Shown: piece by piece, positions 43,240 through 52,080 of the stretch
Numbering within the stretch: position 1 is the first letter of the stretch
How the letters are laid out: every line of letters begins with the position of its first letter
Source of the DNA: an uncultured Eubacteriales bacterium
GTDB taxonomy: Bacteria; Bacillota; Clostridia; Oscillospirales; CAG-272
Assembly (NCBI GenBank): GCA_934402395.1
Contig: CAKRTQ010000007.1
Coordinates: 52,257-116,256, forward strand
DNA: 64,000 nucleotides
Direction of reading: 5' to 3'
Notes under the pieces: generated by a model
The model's input: the letters and a program-made list of their open reading frames with translations, nothing else
What the model was told of the DNA's origin: nothing
Database searches by the model: none
Position numbers and translations under genes: made by a program

Positions 43240-43953
43240 TCAATCAAGTATATTTCCGTCCGTGGAAACGGTCACGACCTGCCACGGAATAAATTTTCCG
43301 CTGTTCTGCAAAGCCGTTTTCGTCGCGTGTTCCAGTCCGCCGCAGCAGGGAACCTCCATGCGCACGACAGTCACGCTCTTGATGTCGTTGTTACGAATGA
43401 TCTCTGTTAGCTTTTCGGAATAATCCGCGCCGTCAAGCTTCGGGCAGCCGATAAGCGTAATGTGCCCTTTGATAAACCGTTCGTGGAAAGCGGCATAGGC
43501 GTATGCCGTGCAGTCGGCGGCGATGAGCAACTTTGCTCCGTCAAAATAGGGTGCGTTCGCGGGAACGAGCTTTATCTGTACCGGCCACTGTGAAAGCCGG
43601 CTTTGCACCGCAGGGGGAGCAGCGTCAACGCCCGACGGCTCTGTATGCCCGATCGTTTTCATGCGCATTCCGGGACAGCCGCCGTGAAGGCGCAGCCCTT
43701 CCTGCCGCATCTTCTTCTGCTTATTGGCGAGCACCGCCGCCTCGTTATAAGCGGCAGCCTCGCGTTCCACAAAGGAGATAGCCCCGGCGGGACAAGCGGG
43801 CAGACAGTCGCCCAGACCATCGCAGTAGTCATCCCGCATGAGCTGCGCTTTTCCGTCCACCATAGCGATGGCGCCTTCGTGGCAGGCTTCGGCACAGGCG
43901 CCGCAGCCGTTGCATTTTTCACGATCTATCTCAATAATTCTTCTTTTCATCAT
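43240..43953 (-). CDS. Two-cluster ferredoxin-type 4Fe-4S protein
   Basis: 237 residues. CNGCGACAEACHEGAI and DYCDGLGDCLPACPAGAI each supply a [4Fe-4S] site; the second has the wider spacing seen in clostridial proteins of this type. The C-terminal 120 residues (LLIAADCTAYAYAAFHERFI, GCPKLDG, VRMEVPCCGGLE) carry more Cys and may bind another cofactor. This gene family is often found next to Crp/Fnr-type regulators, as here; a redox-sensing or electron-transfer role under anaerobiosis is inferred. Confidence 0.85.
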   Translation of the reverse strand: MMKRRIIEIDREKCNGCGACAEACHEGAIAMVDGKAQLMRDDYCDGLGDCLPACPAGAISFVEREAAAYNEAAVLANKQKKMRQEGLRLHGGCPGMRMKTIGHTEPSGVDAAPPAVQSRLSQWPVQIKLVPANAPYFDGAKLLIAADCTAYAYAAFHERFIKGHITLIGCPKLDGADYSEKLTEIIRNNDIKSVTVVRMEVPCCGGLEHATKTALQNSGKFIPWQVVTVSTDGNILD

Positions 43954-44006
43954 AATGCCTCCTTGCTTTTCTGCCTATATTATAGTATAATAAAATCAAT
44001 AAGTCG

Positions 44007-44020
44007 GTTGAATTTTCAAC
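44007..44020. promoter_or_regulatory. GTTGAA-TT-TTCAAC dyad in the divergent promoter region
   Basis: A perfect 6-bp dyad with a 2-bp gap lies 14 bp before the Crp/Fnr-type gene, downstream of overlapping TATAAT-like elements of both directions (43980-43990). It resembles half-site spacing of Crp/Fnr boxes and may be an autoregulatory operator. Confidence 0.5.
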
Positions 44021-44034
44021 GAAAGAGGATCTTT

Positions 44035-44697
44035 ATGAAAGAATTTTTATCCGTTCTTCGATCATCTCAGCTTTTTTCCGGCGTTTCCGAGGATGAGCTT
44101 ACAGCCGTGCTGTCCTGTCTTGATGTAAGAGAAGAGAACTTCCCCCGAGACGTCTTTTTGTTGCGCGCCGGAGATACGGCGGAGTCGATCGGACTTGTGC
44201 TGTCGGGGAATGTCCTGGTCATACAGGAGGACATATGGGGCAACCGCAATATTCTTTCCAAAACAGGTCCGGGACAGACCTTTGCCGCCGCATACGCATG
44301 TGCTCCCGGTGCGGCGTTGAATGTGAGCGTCATGGCAGAGACCCCCGTCACCGCAATGTTCCTGAATGTAAAGCGCATTATGAATGTGTGTCCGTCCGCC
44401 TGCCCGCACCACAGCCGTATCATCCGCAACCTGCTCGGCGAGCTTGCCGAGAAAAATCTGCGGTTGGGCGAAAAACTCACGCACATGGGACAGCGTACCA
44501 CACGGTCAAAGATCATGTCCTACCTTTCCGCGGAAGCACAGCGGCGTGGGATCTGCGAGTTTGACATTTCTTTTTCAAGGCAGCAGCTTGCGGATTATCT
44601 CGGCGTTGAGCGCAGCGGACTGTCGCTGGAGCTTGGTAAGATGAAAAATGACGGGCTTCTTGATTTCCGCAAAAGTCATTTCATTTTGAAGGTGTGA
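44035..44697 (+). CDS. Crp/Fnr-family transcriptional regulator
   Basis: 220 residues. An N-terminal cyclic-nucleotide-binding-type beta-roll (LRAGDTAESIGLVLSGNVLVIQ) is followed by a C-terminal helix-turn-helix with ISFSRQQLADYLGVERSGLSLELGKM. It lacks the N-terminal Cys motif of FNR, so any Fe-S sensing would need other residues (C at 119 and 123). The start at 44035 has AAAGAGGA upstream. It is divergent from the 4Fe-4S gene, which is its likely target. Confidence 0.9.
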   Translation: MKEFLSVLRSSQLFSGVSEDELTAVLSCLDVREENFPRDVFLLRAGDTAESIGLVLSGNVLVIQEDIWGNRNILSKTGPGQTFAAAYACAPGAALNVSVMAETPVTAMFLNVKRIMNVCPSACPHHSRIIRNLLGELAEKNLRLGEKLTHMGQRTTRSKIMSYLSAEAQRRGICEFDISFSRQQLADYLGVERSGLSLELGKMKNDGLLDFRKSHFILKV

Positions 44698-44723
44698 CAT
44701 CCCTCTGTTACAGGAATCAGTCG

Positions 44724-44768
44724 ATCCCCGTGTGAGCCGGGAGCGCACCGGCGGACACGGGGATTTTG
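44724..44768 (+). terminator. Terminator of the Crp/Fnr gene
   Basis: ATCCCCGTGT and ACACGGGGAT with an inner GCCGG/CCGGC stem, followed by TTTT. Confidence 0.75.
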
Positions 44769-44839
44769 ATGATCCCGCCGCACATGAACATGAGACGATT
44801 TTTTGGGGGTCGGCTGTGTTTTCGGCTGTTATCTCGTCC

Positions 44840-45691
44840 TCAGCGCTTTGCTATGCGGCAGGCGTCGCGGAACAGCCTGTCCTCCTCCGCTTCGCGTTCC
44901 GGACCGTTCGGCACACTGTGCGGAACATATGTTTCAAGCGACATGGAGCCATCAAATCCGATCTCGGTGAGTGCGTCCGAAAAATCGTCCCAGTCGATCA
45001 CGCCGGCATACGGCAGCCAATGGCAGTCACGGCGTCCATCGTTGTCGTGAACGTGCAGCACACGCATGAGATCCTTGCCGAGCATACGGACGGCATCACC
45101 CGCCGATATGCCGAACACGGCGCAGTGCCCCGTGTCAAAGCACACCTTGAAGTTGGGGTGATCAAGTGTTCTGACAAACCGCATAACAGCCTCGGGCGTA
45201 GCAATGGACAGCGCGGGCATCGGCATATTTTCGAAGCACACGGTCACGCCGTATTCCTTACCGACGTCGGCAAGCCGCCCCATGAATTCATAGTTCATGT
45301 TCCATAAAAGCTCCGGGTCGGGGTCCCGCTTCCATCCGAACGGCATTATCGGGTGGATGACCGTATAAGAGCAGTTGAGGATCGCCGTGGCGCGGACAGC
45401 CTTTGACATCTTTTCAAACCTCTCGGCACGCTGCTCCTCGGTCGCGTCCTGCGGCGGCCGGCGCCACGGACCGTGTGTCTGGCTGATCTCGATGCCGGCA
45501 TCCGCGCACGCATTTCTGACCTCTTTAAGCTGCCGCTCGAACTCGGCTTCGGTACCATTGTAAAGCGGAGTGTCAGTCCCCGCAAGTGCCTGATAATCCA
45601 GTGCTTCATATCCCTGTTCCTTCATGCGGCGCAGACCTTCGTAAAGCCCGTAGTGCGCGACATATCCGGCGGTCCCGATTCCTATCTTCAT
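44840..45691 (-). CDS. Sugar phosphate isomerase/epimerase (TIM barrel)
   Basis: 284 residues of the AP endonuclease 2 / xylose-isomerase-like fold. ISQTHGPW, IHPIMPFG, CFENMPMP, CFDTGHC, LHVHDNDGRRDCHWLPYAG and MSLETYV give the usual metal-binding Glu/His/Asp positions. It would isomerise or epimerise a keto sugar or inositol derivative in the cytosol. The start at 45691 lacks a clear ribosome binding site, though an upstream start would add unconserved residues. It follows the solute-binding lipoprotein gene by ~140 bp. Confidence 0.82.
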   Translation of the reverse strand: MKIGIGTAGYVAHYGLYEGLRRMKEQGYEALDYQALAGTDTPLYNGTEAEFERQLKEVRNACADAGIEISQTHGPWRRPPQDATEEQRAERFEKMSKAVRATAILNCSYTVIHPIMPFGWKRDPDPELLWNMNYEFMGRLADVGKEYGVTVCFENMPMPALSIATPEAVMRFVRTLDHPNFKVCFDTGHCAVFGISAGDAVRMLGKDLMRVLHVHDNDGRRDCHWLPYAGVIDWDDFSDALTEIGFDGSMSLETYVPHSVPNGPEREAEEDRLFRDACRIAKR

Positions 45692-45831
45692 TATATTAAC
45701 GTTTTCGGATCCGCACGTTGAAAATTCCTTCCGTGCGGTTTTCTCCCTTCTTTTATTATTTTCACGTATTCGGGATCCGGTTCGCAAAAAATGCCGGCTT
45801 CATTTTCGGGATCGCACCAATGTCCGTCCGC

Positions 45832-47223
45832 TTATTTTCCCCTGCTTATTTCCGTCAGCTTTTCCGCAATACGTTCCCACGATCTTTTATATTCCGACAT
45901 ATCACGCGGCGTTATACGCCCTGTTCTCATCGCGCGAACGGTTGCCAGTACCATTTCATCGGAATATCCGCCGGCAAGCAGGCCGAGATTGCAGTGCGCC
46001 GTGCGGCGCATGATGTCATACACTGCTGCATCGTTGCCGCCGTTCCGGCAGTTTTGATGAAGTGCCAGCGCAAATTGCGCCGGGACCAGCTCGCGCTCGG
46101 AATCAGCCGCAAGGCACTCTATCATAAGCGTTGCCGCCTCGGGCTCGGGGCATTTTGCCGCTATGGAAAACGCCATGCAGCCGGTGCCGACAGGCGTTAT
46201 GTAATCCGGCTGATCCGCCCGATACTTGGGCAGCGGCAGAATACCGTATTTTCCGCCCGACTCATTATCGCGTCTGCCGCCGTAGCCGATCGGCAGGACC
46301 GCCATGACGGCACCGCCCGAATCGAATGCCACGGCGGCAGGCGCGATCCGCCTCATTGCAAAAATGCTGCTTATCAAAGACGCGGCACGGCTGTCATTCA
46401 CAAGCCGGTCGGACGCAGCGGGCATTCCGCCGCTGTCCTTCAAAACGGTGGCGAATCCGGACGCGCAGACCAGAGAAAACAGACCCGCATCATCGGTTTC
46501 GGTCACCCTCCCGGCGGCAAGAGCGAAAAACCTTTCCGCCGTCCAACTTCCGTCGGCAACGGCGGCGTAAAGATCGCCCATTTCCGCGCGGTCATAAAAA
46601 ACACAGGCAAGACTGCCGATAAAACCGTATGAGATATCTCCGGTGACAAAATAAAGCGATTCCCCCATCGTCAGCTTGTCAAGCACGCCGCGCTGCCACC
46701 ATTTGCGGTTCAGGTCGATATAGCTTTTGTAAATGAGATTCAGATCAAACAGCAAGCCGCGCGTCATTGCCCGCATCGAGACAGACGCGGGCGAAACAAT
46801 GACGTCAAACGGCGCGCCGCCCGCCTCCGACGCCTCAAGCGCGGCGATGAACGCCGTGCCGTCGTCGGATGGGTCTCCGGTAATATCGTGAATATTCACC
46901 TTGTCAAAGCCCATCGGGTAATCGAGCCTTGCCGAAAGGCTGCGCTCACGCTTGTAGAGACGGTCGGAAACGATATCGCCGCCGCTCCCGTCGTATCCGA
47001 ACTCGCGCACCCCGTCCCCGCCTGCGAATTTAGCAATGTTCAGCGTTATTCCGTCCGCGATCTCTCCCGAAGGGATCTGCCGCGTCGCCTCTCCGCCCTG
47101 CGGCGGGCGTCCGGGGTCCGCAGCAGCCCCGGAGGTCCGGTCCGCGTCGCCGTCCGACCTGCCCGTATCATCCGCTTTGCAGGCGGGCAGACACAAAAAC
47201 AGCACAGCGCACAGTATCAACAT
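45832..47223 (-). CDS. ABC-type solute-binding lipoprotein with disrupted signal start
   Basis: 463 residues from the internal ATG at 47223. LCLPAC is a lipobox, and the body (FDVIVSPASVSMRAM, SWTAERFFALA, ILPLPKYRADQPDY, YITPVGTGCMAFSI) resembles family-1 extracellular sugar-binding proteins. No ribosome binding site serves 47223. An ATG at 47255 has GGAGGT 8 bp upstream but reads 12 codons to a stop; one extra A in its six-A run would give MKKTSFYRIYAMLILCAVLF, a normal signal peptide joined to this frame. So the gene carries an apparent one-base frameshift. No permease is nearby. Confidence 0.75.
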   Translation of the reverse strand: MLILCAVLFLCLPACKADDTGRSDGDADRTSGAAADPGRPPQGGEATRQIPSGEIADGITLNIAKFAGGDGVREFGYDGSGGDIVSDRLYKRERSLSARLDYPMGFDKVNIHDITGDPSDDGTAFIAALEASEAGGAPFDVIVSPASVSMRAMTRGLLFDLNLIYKSYIDLNRKWWQRGVLDKLTMGESLYFVTGDISYGFIGSLACVFYDRAEMGDLYAAVADGSWTAERFFALAAGRVTETDDAGLFSLVCASGFATVLKDSGGMPAASDRLVNDSRAASLISSIFAMRRIAPAAVAFDSGGAVMAVLPIGYGGRRDNESGGKYGILPLPKYRADQPDYITPVGTGCMAFSIAAKCPEPEAATLMIECLAADSERELVPAQFALALHQNCRNGGNDAAVYDIMRRTAHCNLGLLAGGYSDEMVLATVRAMRTGRITPRDMSEYKRSWERIAEKLTEISRGK

Positions 47224-47376
47224 GGCGTATATGCGGTAAAAAGAAGTTTTTTCATCTGTACGGACCTCCGTTTTTCTTTCAACTTATATGTACGGTTCCG
47301 CGCCCGGATATTGCGCCGCACAGTTTTTTCGCAAAGCAAAAATCGGGATCATGCCCCTCCCCGACAGCCGCGGATG

Positions 47377-47976
47377 TTATACCCCCGTCATCACCGGCAG
47401 CGCCTCGCCCGAAATGAGCGCATCAAAGCAATCGTAACCGCCGACATCAACGCGCGCACCGGCAATATGCAAAAAGCGCGCCGTGGCATACCGATATGTC
47501 GAAAGCCGACGGTCAAGCGCATCGTCGGAGTGCGCGGCAACAAAGATCTCGTTCCCTTCAACACCGGTTATAAACAGCGTGTGGTAAAAATCGCCCGCTT
47601 CGTCCGCCAGCTGGACCACGTCTCCCGGCACGACGGCGGGCGCGCCGTTCATGCCGCGCCGCGGTACTTCATAGCCGTACGGTCCGGTACCGCCGTTTTC
47701 GGCGGCGAAATCGGGTGCGCCTGTAATGAAATCATAAAAATATTCGACCCCCGTCCACGCCGGCGCACGGTCGTCAACGCTTATGTAATACCATCCGAAA
47801 TCGCGCGTAAAGTTCATCGCACAGCACCCGGCAAGAATACACTGAGACACAAAATTTGTGCAGTCCCCGCCCCTGCCGGTAAAATTGAAAAAGAGCGGAT
47901 TGCGGTCAAACGCCCAGCGGCGCGCATATTCAAGCGCACGCGCACGGTCGTAAGGAATAGTTGCGAGCATTTTCAT
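47377..47976 (-). CDS. Amidase_6-domain protein
   Basis: 199 residues. YDRARALEYARRWAFDRNP and GGDCTNFVSQCILAG with the Cys, VPGDVVQLAD and YHTLFITGV with the His match the Amidase_6 (NlpC/CHAP-like) family of clostridial and bacillar proteins. Such enzymes may cleave peptidoglycan or related amides. There is no signal peptide, unlike most secreted family members. GGGGGTG precedes the ATG. Confidence 0.82.
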   Translation of the reverse strand: MKMLATIPYDRARALEYARRWAFDRNPLFFNFTGRGGDCTNFVSQCILAGCCAMNFTRDFGWYYISVDDRAPAWTGVEYFYDFITGAPDFAAENGGTGPYGYEVPRRGMNGAPAVVPGDVVQLADEAGDFYHTLFITGVEGNEIFVAAHSDDALDRRLSTYRYATARFLHIAGARVDVGGYDCFDALISGEALPVMTGV

Positions 47977-48057
47977 GTATCACCCCCGAAATATTTGTTC
48001 ACTACAAATATATTCGCCACGGGGCGTTTTTTTGACCGCACGGAAAGATATAACGCA

Positions 48058-48099
48058 GGGCGTTAAAAACTCAAAACGAGTTTTCAACGCCCCGTATTT
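48058..48099 (-). terminator. Terminator of the Rnf operon, family copy 5
   Basis: GGGCGTTAAAAACTC pairs with GAGTTTTCAACGCCC with one mismatch, directly after rnfB. Confidence 0.85.
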
Positions 48100-48100
48100 T

Positions 48101-48940
48101 TTATTCCTTTTTGCCGCGTGACATGACAAGCTCGCCGTTTTTGCGCTCGGCGGACCATATGATGTGACGCGGGCATTTATCCTCGCATTTGCCGCATTCG
48201 GTGCATTTTACGTAGTCTATCTCCGCACCGGATCCATCGACCCTGATAGCACCCGCCGGGCAGTTGCGCTCGCACAGGCGGCAGGATATACATCCGGCAT
48301 CGCAGAAACGGCGGACCTCAGCACCCTTCATTTTGGTGGCGCATCCGACCCAGTGCGCGCTGTCGTACGGGATAAGTTTTATTATCCCCTTGGGACATGC
48401 CCTGACGCACACGCCGCAGCCCTCGCACTTATGGTAGTCCACCACCGCAACGCCCTCGACCACGGTAATGGCGCGGAAAGGACAGGCGGCGGCACAGGTG
48501 CCGAGACCTATGCAACCGTTGGGGCATATCTTATCGCCGCCTCCGAGCCGCTCGGCGGCAATGCAGTCGTGCGGACCGGAATAATTGTATTTGCGGTGCG
48601 CGTTTTCAAAGCCGCCCGTGCACATGACCTGCGCACGCATCCTCACCGGAGCGGCGACCTCAACGCCCATTATCTCGCCTATTCTGCGTGCCACATCGGC
48701 ACCGCCGACCGCGCAGGCATTGGCGGGAGCTTCGCCCGCCGCTATCGCGGCGGCAAGCGCCGCGCATCCCGCTTTTCCGCACCCGCCGCAGTTTGCGCCG
48801 GGCAGAACTTCAAGTATCTCATCGGCGCGCGGGTCGCTTTTGACCTCAAATATTTTTGCGGCAACGGCAAGAAGCACGCCGAGGATCACACCCATACCCG
48901 CGAATATAAGCACGGGAAAAAGAATGTCTGTTGCTTTCAT
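48101..48940 (-). CDS. rnfB: Rnf complex subunit B
   Basis: 279 residues. One N-terminal membrane helix (5-28) is followed by a Fe-S domain with C51, C54, C59 and C76 (CGGCGKAGC), then two ferredoxin-type modules CPNGCIGLGTCAAACPF / CEGCGVCVRACPKGI and CRLCERNCPAG / CTECGKCEDKCPRH. RnfB takes electrons from reduced ferredoxin in the Rnf ferredoxin:NAD oxidoreductase. GGAGG precedes the ATG. Last gene of the rnfCDGEAB operon. Confidence 0.96.
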   Translation of the reverse strand: MKATDILFPVLIFAGMGVILGVLLAVAAKIFEVKSDPRADEILEVLPGANCGGCGKAGCAALAAAIAAGEAPANACAVGGADVARRIGEIMGVEVAAPVRMRAQVMCTGGFENAHRKYNYSGPHDCIAAERLGGGDKICPNGCIGLGTCAAACPFRAITVVEGVAVVDYHKCEGCGVCVRACPKGIIKLIPYDSAHWVGCATKMKGAEVRRFCDAGCISCRLCERNCPAGAIRVDGSGAEIDYVKCTECGKCEDKCPRHIIWSAERKNGELVMSRGKKE

Positions 48941-48954
48941 TTACGGCTCCCTCC

Positions 48955-49560
48955 TTATTTTCCGAAGCTGATGCCCGAAAATCCCGAAAAGATCATGGCA
49001 AGCAGCCCCGCCGCGATAAGAATGAGCGGCATTCCGCGGAATGCACGCGGCGGATCGGCAATCTCAAGCCTTGCGCGCACACCGGCAAATATGACTATTG
49101 CAAGCGTGAATCCCACACCCGCTGCAAATCCGTAGCAAACGGACGGTATAAAGCCGTAATTTTCCTGAATGTTCACAAGTGCCGCTCCGAGCACCGCGCA
49201 GTTTGTGGTGATGAGCGGGAGATATATCCCGAGCGAGCTGTAAAGCGCGGGAACGAATTTGCGCAGAAACATTTCGATGAGCTGCACGAGAGCGGCAATC
49301 ACAAGTATAAACGCCACCGTTTTGAGGTATGTAAGTCCGCGCGGCAGCAAAAGCAGATAGTACACCGCCCATGTCACGGCACTTGAAAGCGTCATTACAA
49401 ATGTGACCGCCATGCCCATGCCGAGCGCCTTGTCGGGACTGTCAGAAACGCCGAGGAACGGACAGCAGCCGTAAAATTTTGAAAAAATAAAGTTTTCAAC
49501 GAGTATCGCGCTCATCATCATGAGGAGCACGTCTGTCACCGTAAGCTGTGTAAAGTTCAT
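48955..49560 (-). CDS. rnfA: Rnf complex subunit A
   Basis: 201 residues with six membrane helices. ENFIFSKFYGCCPFLGVS holds the paired Cys that in RnfA/NqrE ligate the intramembrane Fe-S centre with RnfE. GGAGGG precedes the ATG; 14 bp separate it from rnfB. Confidence 0.96.
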   Translation of the reverse strand: MNFTQLTVTDVLLMMMSAILVENFIFSKFYGCCPFLGVSDSPDKALGMGMAVTFVMTLSSAVTWAVYYLLLLPRGLTYLKTVAFILVIAALVQLIEMFLRKFVPALYSSLGIYLPLITTNCAVLGAALVNIQENYGFIPSVCYGFAAGVGFTLAIVIFAGVRARLEIADPPRAFRGMPLILIAAGLLAMIFSGFSGISFGK

Positions 49561-49576
49561 GTCAGCCTCCCTCCGG

Positions 49577-50428
49577 TCATTCCGGGCTGCCCGCGGAGGG
49601 CTTTTTTGTATTCTCGCTTATGTCGGACAGACGGCGCAGGCGCGCACGGTCTTCGGCAGTGTTGCGGAATTTCTGAACGACAGCAAGGATGAATCCGAGC
49701 GTCAGGAATGCGCCTGCCGGCAGCACGAATATGACCGCCGGTGAATACCACTCGCCGAAAACGGCGTGACCGCAGAATGTGCCGGAGCCGAGTATCTCTC
49801 GTATCGACGAGATCAGAAGCAGGGCAAATGTATATCCCACGCCGGTCGCGATCCCGTCAAGTGCCGAGGGAAGCACGCGGTTTTTGGAGGCAAACGCCTC
49901 TGCGCGCGCCAGAATGATGCAGTTCACAACGATGAGAGGGATAAATATTCCGAGCGCATCGTAAAGATCGGGCAGATACGCCCTCATAAGCAATTCAACG
50001 GCTGTTACAAAGCCGGAAATTATCACAACGTATGCGGCGATGCGCACTTCCTTGGGTATGACCCGGCGCAGCAGCGATATCATGATGTTGGAGCATATAA
50101 GCACTGCCGATGTCGCAAGCCCCATACCGAGCGCATTTTTCACCGACGTTGTGGTCGCCAGCGTGGAACACATCCCGAGAAGTTGCACAAGCACGGGGTT
50201 ATTGTCGATAACGCCGTCGCGCAGTATTTTGAGCGCTCCGCCGAGTCCGGACGAAAGCGGCTTTTTTTCTTTTTTCCGCTTCGCCGCATTTTCCTGCCGG
50301 TCTGTTTGCTCCGACGGAGCTGCGGCACCGGCTGCGGCGTCCGCGCTCTCAGGCGGCTTTTTTTCCGCATCGTCTGCGGCAGCGGCAAGCGATTGCTTCA
50401 GTTTTTTTTCTATTTCTTCTTCAGTCAT
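49577..50428 (-). CDS. rnfE: Rnf complex subunit E, with N-terminal extension
   Basis: 283 residues, versus about 200-230 in most RnfE. Residues 1-58 are a charged low-complexity extension (EEEIEKKLKQSL...AAAADDAE...KRKKEKK). From residue ~65 the RnfE/NqrD membrane part follows: NNPVLVQLLGMCSTLATTTS with the Cys of the shared Fe-S centre, VELLMRAYLPDLYDALGIFIPLIVVNC and a cytosolic tail. The start has AAAGGAGAC upstream. The extension is probably cytosolic. Confidence 0.93.
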   Translation of the reverse strand: MTEEEIEKKLKQSLAAAADDAEKKPPESADAAAGAAAPSEQTDRQENAAKRKKEKKPLSSGLGGALKILRDGVIDNNPVLVQLLGMCSTLATTTSVKNALGMGLATSAVLICSNIMISLLRRVIPKEVRIAAYVVIISGFVTAVELLMRAYLPDLYDALGIFIPLIVVNCIILARAEAFASKNRVLPSALDGIATGVGYTFALLLISSIREILGSGTFCGHAVFGEWYSPAVIFVLPAGAFLTLGFILAVVQKFRNTAEDRARLRRLSDISENTKKPSAGSPE

Positions 50429-50439
50429 AGCTGTCTCCT

Positions 50440-51006
50440 TTACTCGGCGTCGGACACAAGTCCCATTGCCGCCGCAGCAGCAAGCGCACGGTTAACGCCC
50501 GCGAGCACCGAACGCGACGAAATGGTCGCTCCCGATATTGCATCCACATCGGTGCCGAGCGTCAGCTTTCCGCCGGTCCCTCGGTACTGCGAAAGATAGC
50601 CTGCGTCGTTTACGCGGCTGCCGAGCCCCGGCGTTTCGGAAAGCGCCGTGATGTTCACACCGGTTATCCTGCCGTCGGTGCCGATGCCCACTATCATATC
50701 AATATTGCCGCCGAAGCCGGACGGAGATACCGAAACGGCATATCCCGCAACATTTCCGCCGGCATCGCTGACTTCAAAGACCGCCGTAACATCATCCGGC
50801 GCGCCGTCAAGCGTGCGGTAGTTTATATCATCACGCCCGAACACAGCCGCTATTGCGGCGCGCTCGGTGGCAATGCGCTTTTCTTCTATTTTATCGCGTG
50901 TGAGCGCGTAAGAAAGCGAAACCGCCAGCGCAACGCACACACAGATGAGCGTAAGGGAAAGTGTTATACGGAAAATTCTGAAGGCTGTGCTGTTTTTTCC
51001 GTTCAT
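50440..51006 (-). CDS. rnfG: Rnf complex subunit G, FMN-binding
   Basis: 188 residues. One membrane helix (12-33) anchors an extracytoplasmic FMN domain; DAISGATISS puts the covalently flavinylated Thr at 161. RnfG carries electrons between RnfD and the other subunits. The ATG overlaps the rnfD stop by 4 bp. An ApbE flavin transferase, which this Thr needs, is not in the window. Confidence 0.95.
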   Translation of the reverse strand: MNGKNSTAFRIFRITLSLTLICVCVALAVSLSYALTRDKIEEKRIATERAAIAAVFGRDDINYRTLDGAPDDVTAVFEVSDAGGNVAGYAVSVSPSGFGGNIDMIVGIGTDGRITGVNITALSETPGLGSRVNDAGYLSQYRGTGGKLTLGTDVDAISGATISSRSVLAGVNRALAAAAAMGLVSDAE

Positions 51007-52040
51007 TTTGCTTTCGCCTCCTCCTTTGCTCCGGCGCGGCGGCTCTTTTTGCGTTCGGTGCCGAACACGCGCGGCGCGGTGAAGCGGTCAATATAGTAGA
51101 CCAGCATATTCATCATAAGTATGGCAAAGGACACGCCCTCGTTGTATCCGCCGAAATAGCGTATCAGCACCGTAACGCATCCGCACCCGAAGCCGAATAT
51201 CAGCCTTCCGACAGGCGTCACCGGAGACGTCGTATAATCGGTCGCCATAAAAACGGCGCCGAGCATGAGTCCGCCCGAGACCAGCTCGCCGAGCATAAAC
51301 GACGCGGCGGGATTGGTCTTTGGGAATATGAATGTGAGCAGAGCGACAGTTCCTATGTATGCCACCGGAATATGCCATGTTATGACGCGGCGGCAGATAA
51401 GGTATATACCGCCGACGATAAGGAGCACCGCCGATACCTCGCCTATCGACCCCGCGCATCTTCCGAGGAAAAGGTCGAGGGTAGTGGTTGACGGAAGCTC
51501 GCCCGCCTTGTATGCCGCAAGCGGGGTCGCCTCCGCTATGGCGTCCGCCTTGCCCGCAAACGAGAACACACGCCAGTCAAGGCGGTGAAAGGGCGCGGTG
51601 AAGGTTGTCATCTGCTCGGGCCATGCAAAAAGGAATGCTCGCCCCGCCAGCGCGGGGTTGAGGAAGTTCTTGCCTATGCCGCCGAAAAGCTGCTTTACAA
51701 CAACAATGGCAAAAAACGAGCCGACAACGGGTATCCAGTACGACACCGCTGAGGGCAGATTGAGTCCGAGCAGCAGCCCCGTTACCACGGCTGACAGATC
51801 TCCCACCGTAACCGAACGGTGAAGGATGAGCCGTACAAGATATTCAAAAAGCACTGCCGACGCAACGGAAATAAGCACGACGACAAGGGCGCGCGGACCG
51901 AAAACATAAACGCCCCACAGGAGTGCCGGCACGAGCGCAATAATAACATCAAGCATTATCGAACGCGTGGTGTCGGTCCGTTTTATATGCGGCGACGGCG
52001 ATACCGTCAGCCGTTCGGGAAATCCGATCTGTTGATCCAT
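51003..52040 (-). CDS. rnfD: Rnf complex subunit D
   Basis: 345 residues with about nine membrane helices. HIKRTDTTRSIMLDVIIALVP, NFLNPALAGRAFL and AEATPLAAYK (T172 as likely flavinylation site) match RnfD/NqrB. The start at 52040 gives the usual N-terminus; the frame stays open to 52148 into the rnfC end, without a site. The C-terminus is a basic tail. Confidence 0.95.
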   Translation of the reverse strand: MDQQIGFPERLTVSPSPHIKRTDTTRSIMLDVIIALVPALLWGVYVFGPRALVVVLISVASAVLFEYLVRLILHRSVTVGDLSAVVTGLLLGLNLPSAVSYWIPVVGSFFAIVVVKQLFGGIGKNFLNPALAGRAFLFAWPEQMTTFTAPFHRLDWRVFSFAGKADAIAEATPLAAYKAGELPSTTTLDLFLGRCAGSIGEVSAVLLIVGGIYLICRRVITWHIPVAYIGTVALLTFIFPKTNPAASFMLGELVSGGLMLGAVFMATDYTTSPVTPVGRLIFGFGCGCVTVLIRYFGGYNEGVSFAILMMNMLVYYIDRFTAPRVFGTERKKSRRAGAKEEAKAK

Positions 52041-52080
52041 TTCTATGACTGTATCCTTTCTTTCTCGGTCTTTTGCGCGA

